Source: an uncultured Erysipelotrichaceae bacterium
Lineage (GTDB): Bacteria; Bacillota_I; Bacilli_A; Erysipelotrichales; Erysipelotrichaceae
DNA length: 6,664 nt
Assembly: GCA_902795905.1 (NCBI GenBank)
Contig: CADBMY010000204.1
Location: 1-6,664 of the forward strand
Reading direction: 5' to 3'
In this document: positions 5,561-6,664 of the stretch, one piece after another
Numbering within the stretch: the first letter of the stretch is position 1
Layout of the letters: each line of letters begins with the position of its first letter
Translations under genes and position numbers: made by a program
Notes under the pieces: generated by a model
Databases searched by the model: none
Seen by the model: only the letters and a program-made list of their open reading frames with translations
What the model was told of the DNA's origin: nothing

Positions 5561-6497
5561 ACTGTCCCCTGTGTTCTCTCTGCCGTATCAGGCAGGAAGT
5601 CAGCTTTGGCAGAGTACAGAAACCTCTGTACAGAAGACGCAGTTTAGAGCTGCGGATATCCTCTGCCCTGAAGCTCTTCAGAAACCGGTATACATCCGCT
5701 TTCTCTGCATCCTGTCTGCACAGCGCATAATACTGCACCGCATTCCGGATCACAGCGTCTTTCGCATCTCCCGCAAGCTCCGGATAATTCTTCTGTAACC
5801 ATGCATACCGTTTCCGGTACTGCGTATACCGCCAGTAATATACACTGCCGTCTTTCCCTGCCTGTTTGGTGATCGCATCATCTCTTTGTCTGTAGTGATA
5901 CAGCGGCACACCCAGTACAGCGATCTTCTCTGCCCTGCTGATCGGCATAAATGTCGCAGCGACATCTTCCCACTTCTCTCCGACGGGGAACTGAACATCC
6001 TTGTACAGTTCTCTCTTTGTGAACTTATTCCAGGCATAGGGAGGAATCTTTGGAATCACAAGACTTCGCAGCACCGTTATCCCGTCATACAATCCCGAAG
6101 GCAATGCGCTCTTCTCATGAAAGGAGAAGTTCGTCCCCTCATACTGTGCATCGAAGATGACGATCTCTGCCCCATCCTGTACTGCCTGCATACACTTTGC
6201 AAGCGTATCCGGATACAGCCGGTCATCACTGTCGAGAAACTGCAGGTATTCTCCCGCTGCCTGTGCCATGCCGGTATTGCGGGCTGCCGAAAGCCCCTGG
6301 TTCTTCTGGTGAATGACATGGATGCGGGCATCCTTTTCGGCATAGCTGTCACACATGGCAGAACAGCCGTCCGTACTGCCGTCATCGACCAGGATCATCT
6401 CCCAGTCTGTCATTGTCTGTGCCAGTACGCTCTCTACTGCCTCTTCCAGATACTGTATCGTGTTATATACCGGTATGATCACGGATACTTTCGTCAC
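5559..6497 (-). CDS. GT2-family glycosyltransferase
   Basis: A 312-residue inverting glycosyltransferase of family 2 (GT-A fold), which transfers a sugar from a nucleotide sugar to a glycan or cell-envelope acceptor at the cytoplasmic face of the membrane. Visible motifs are: start VSVIIPVYN (4-12), ILVDDGSTDG (35-44, nucleotide-binding Asp 38-39), NQGLSAARNTGM (66-77), the metal-binding DxD in FLDSDD (D89, D91), and WED (176-178), at the usual place of the catalytic base. The remaining C-terminal region (about 190-312) is basic and helical (many Arg/Lys/Tyr), with no transmembrane segment. The start is GTG at 6495-6497, because AGGAGG lies 6 nt before it. A longer in-frame reading from a TTG at 6608 runs through the neighbouring insertion element and is not real. 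The gene lies just behind that element in the same direction, so its native promoter may have been displaced. Sugar and acceptor are unknown. Confidence 0.9.
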   Translation of the reverse strand: MTKVSVIIPVYNTIQYLEEAVESVLAQTMTDWEMILVDDGSTDGCSAMCDSYAEKDARIHVIHQKNQGLSAARNTGMAQAAGEYLQFLDSDDRLYPDTLAKCMQAVQDGAEIVIFDAQYEGTNFSFHEKSALPSGLYDGITVLRSLVIPKIPPYAWNKFTKRELYKDVQFPVGEKWEDVAATFMPISRAEKIAVLGVPLYHYRQRDDAITKQAGKDGSVYYWRYTQYRKRYAWLQKNYPELAGDAKDAVIRNAVQYYALCRQDAEKADVYRFLKSFRAEDIRSSKLRLLYRGFCTLPKLTSCLIRQREHRGQ

Positions 6498-6503
6498 TGT
6501 CTG

Positions 6504-6509
6504 CCTCCT
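6504..6509 (-). promoter_or_regulatory. Ribosome binding site that sets the glycosyltransferase GTG start
   Basis: CCTCCT on the plus strand at 6504-6509 reads AGGAGG on the minus strand, 6 nt from the GTG at 6495-6497. This supports the GTG over any start further upstream. Confidence 0.85.
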
Positions 6510-6518
6510 GTCATCAGT

Positions 6519-6591
6519 TTGACACTCCACACGACTGAAGTCGTGGGATTCTTGCTTCAATGACCGCCACATTGCCAAGAAGGCTTTAGTT
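6519..6591 (-). ncRNA. Probable 3' part of the TnpB omega RNA (guide RNA scaffold)
   Basis: In IS605-family elements the RNA that guides TnpB comes from the 3' end of tnpB and the right-end sequence, with the guide being the bases immediately outside the element. Here the 73 bases between the tnpB stop and the element edge are non-coding and hairpin-rich, as expected. Its 5' part would overlap tnpB beyond the window. Expression and exact ends cannot be read from sequence. Confidence 0.4.
6530..6545. repeat. Subterminal hairpin of the IS605-type element
   Basis: A perfect 7-bp stem, CACGACT and AGTCGTG, with a 2-nt centre (GA on the plus strand). The stem can be extended by CC/GG with one mismatch. 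Hairpins at this place are the transposase-recognition feature of IS200/IS605 ends. On the RNA it would form the last stem before the guide of the omega RNA. Confidence 0.7.
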
Positions 6592-6664
6592 TTACACGGT
6601 CTCCACAAGCGTAGATTCGGGTGTGTCCCACCCTATTGGATGTTTATTTCTCAGGCTATCCCTA
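6592..6664 (-). CDS. tnpB: TnpB (IS605 OrfB), last 23 residues
   Basis: The open minus-strand frame from the right edge encodes RDSLRNKHPIGWDTPESTLV and three more residues, ending at TAA (6592-6594). The 'GWDTPE-STLVE' type of tail is familiar from TnpB proteins of IS605-type elements in Firmicutes. TnpB is an RNA-guided nuclease that helps keep its element in place. The RuvC active site and zinc finger lie outside the window, so whether this copy is intact cannot be told. Another frame reads VGHTRIYACGD, also reminiscent of such tails, but it is interrupted by a TAA seven codons in from the edge. Confidence 0.65.
   Translation of the reverse strand, partial: RDSLRNKHPIGWDTPESTLVETV

Larger units (their letters stand above)
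6519..6664 (-). mobile_element. Right end of an IS200/IS605-family element (partial)
   Basis: This stretch holds the tail of tnpB, a non-coding segment with a reading typical of these elements (minus-strand GAAGCAAGAATCCCACGACT, 6536-6555), and a subterminal hairpin. Its arms CACGACT (6530-6536) and AGTCGTG (6539-6545) pair perfectly around 2 nt. The element reads on the minus strand, so its right end is at low coordinates, just past GTGTCAA. I place the edge near 6519, uncertain by a few bases. Such hairpins are recognised by the TnpA transposase at the ends in this family. The left end and any tnpA are outside the window. Confidence 0.75.

Noticed and set aside
6498..6608. A 37-codon N-terminal extension of the glycosyltransferase starting at TTG 6608.
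   Set aside because: It runs through the insertion-element tail and hairpin. A proper AGGAGG lies just before GTG 6495-6497, where the GT2 fold begins.
6557..6664. A second frame of the tnpB tail, reading VGHTRIYACGD, ending at TGA 6557-6559.
   Set aside because: It holds stop codons near the right edge (TAG, TAG, TAA), while the frame ending in STLVETV is open to the edge. It could be a frameshifted remnant, but the open frame is preferred.

Overview
This is a stretch of bacterial chromosome, most likely from a gut-type member of the Bacillota (Firmicutes). The grounds are strong AGGAGG-type ribosome binding sites before nearly every gene, moderate GC with AT-rich promoter gaps, a TetR regulator with a Firmicutes-style C-terminal half, and an IS605-type tnpB tail. 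I cannot place it to genus. No rRNA, tRNA, CRISPR array or replication origin was seen.

Left part (1-2944, all minus strand): a tetR-family regulator gene (2396-2944), a 135-bp AT-rich gap, a 653-residue GHL6-type putative glycoside hydrolase (299-2260), and, 20 bp further on, the first 92 codons of a D-2-hydroxyacid dehydrogenase that runs off the left edge. The hydrolase and dehydrogenase look co-transcribed. No convincing terminator separates them from tetR, so tetR may also feed into them.

Middle (2945-5558): a control region of about 190 bp between divergent genes carries overlapping promoter candidates and several palindromes. One is a 24-bp near-perfect inverted repeat abutting the best tetR promoter, the likely site of TetR autoregulation. 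To its right lie an NTF2/SnoaL-like small protein (3132-3611) with its own terminator, then a 561-residue protein (3828-5513). That protein has an N-terminal extended SDR (NAD(P)-dependent reductase/epimerase) and a C-terminal region of about 210 residues that I do not recognise. TetR plus NTF2-like plus SDR suggests a small regulated pathway acting on a hydrophobic, aromatic, steroid-like or glycosidic small molecule. The substrate cannot be read from the sequence.

Right part (5559-6664, minus strand): a GT2 glycosyltransferase converges on the SDR gene and shares an 11-bp-stem bidirectional terminator with it. It starts at a GTG behind an AGGAGG. Just upstream is the right end of an IS200/IS605-family element: the last 23 codons of tnpB, its stop, a non-coding tail and a subterminal hairpin. 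The element's apparent end is about 21 bp from the glycosyltransferase start codon. The omega RNA (TnpB guide RNA) made from this copy would therefore carry a guide copied from the glycosyltransferase ribosome binding site.

The most noteworthy signals are the TnpB guide overlapping a gene start, the palindrome-rich tetR control region, and the SDR C-terminal extension. I did not find a clearly new multi-gene system.
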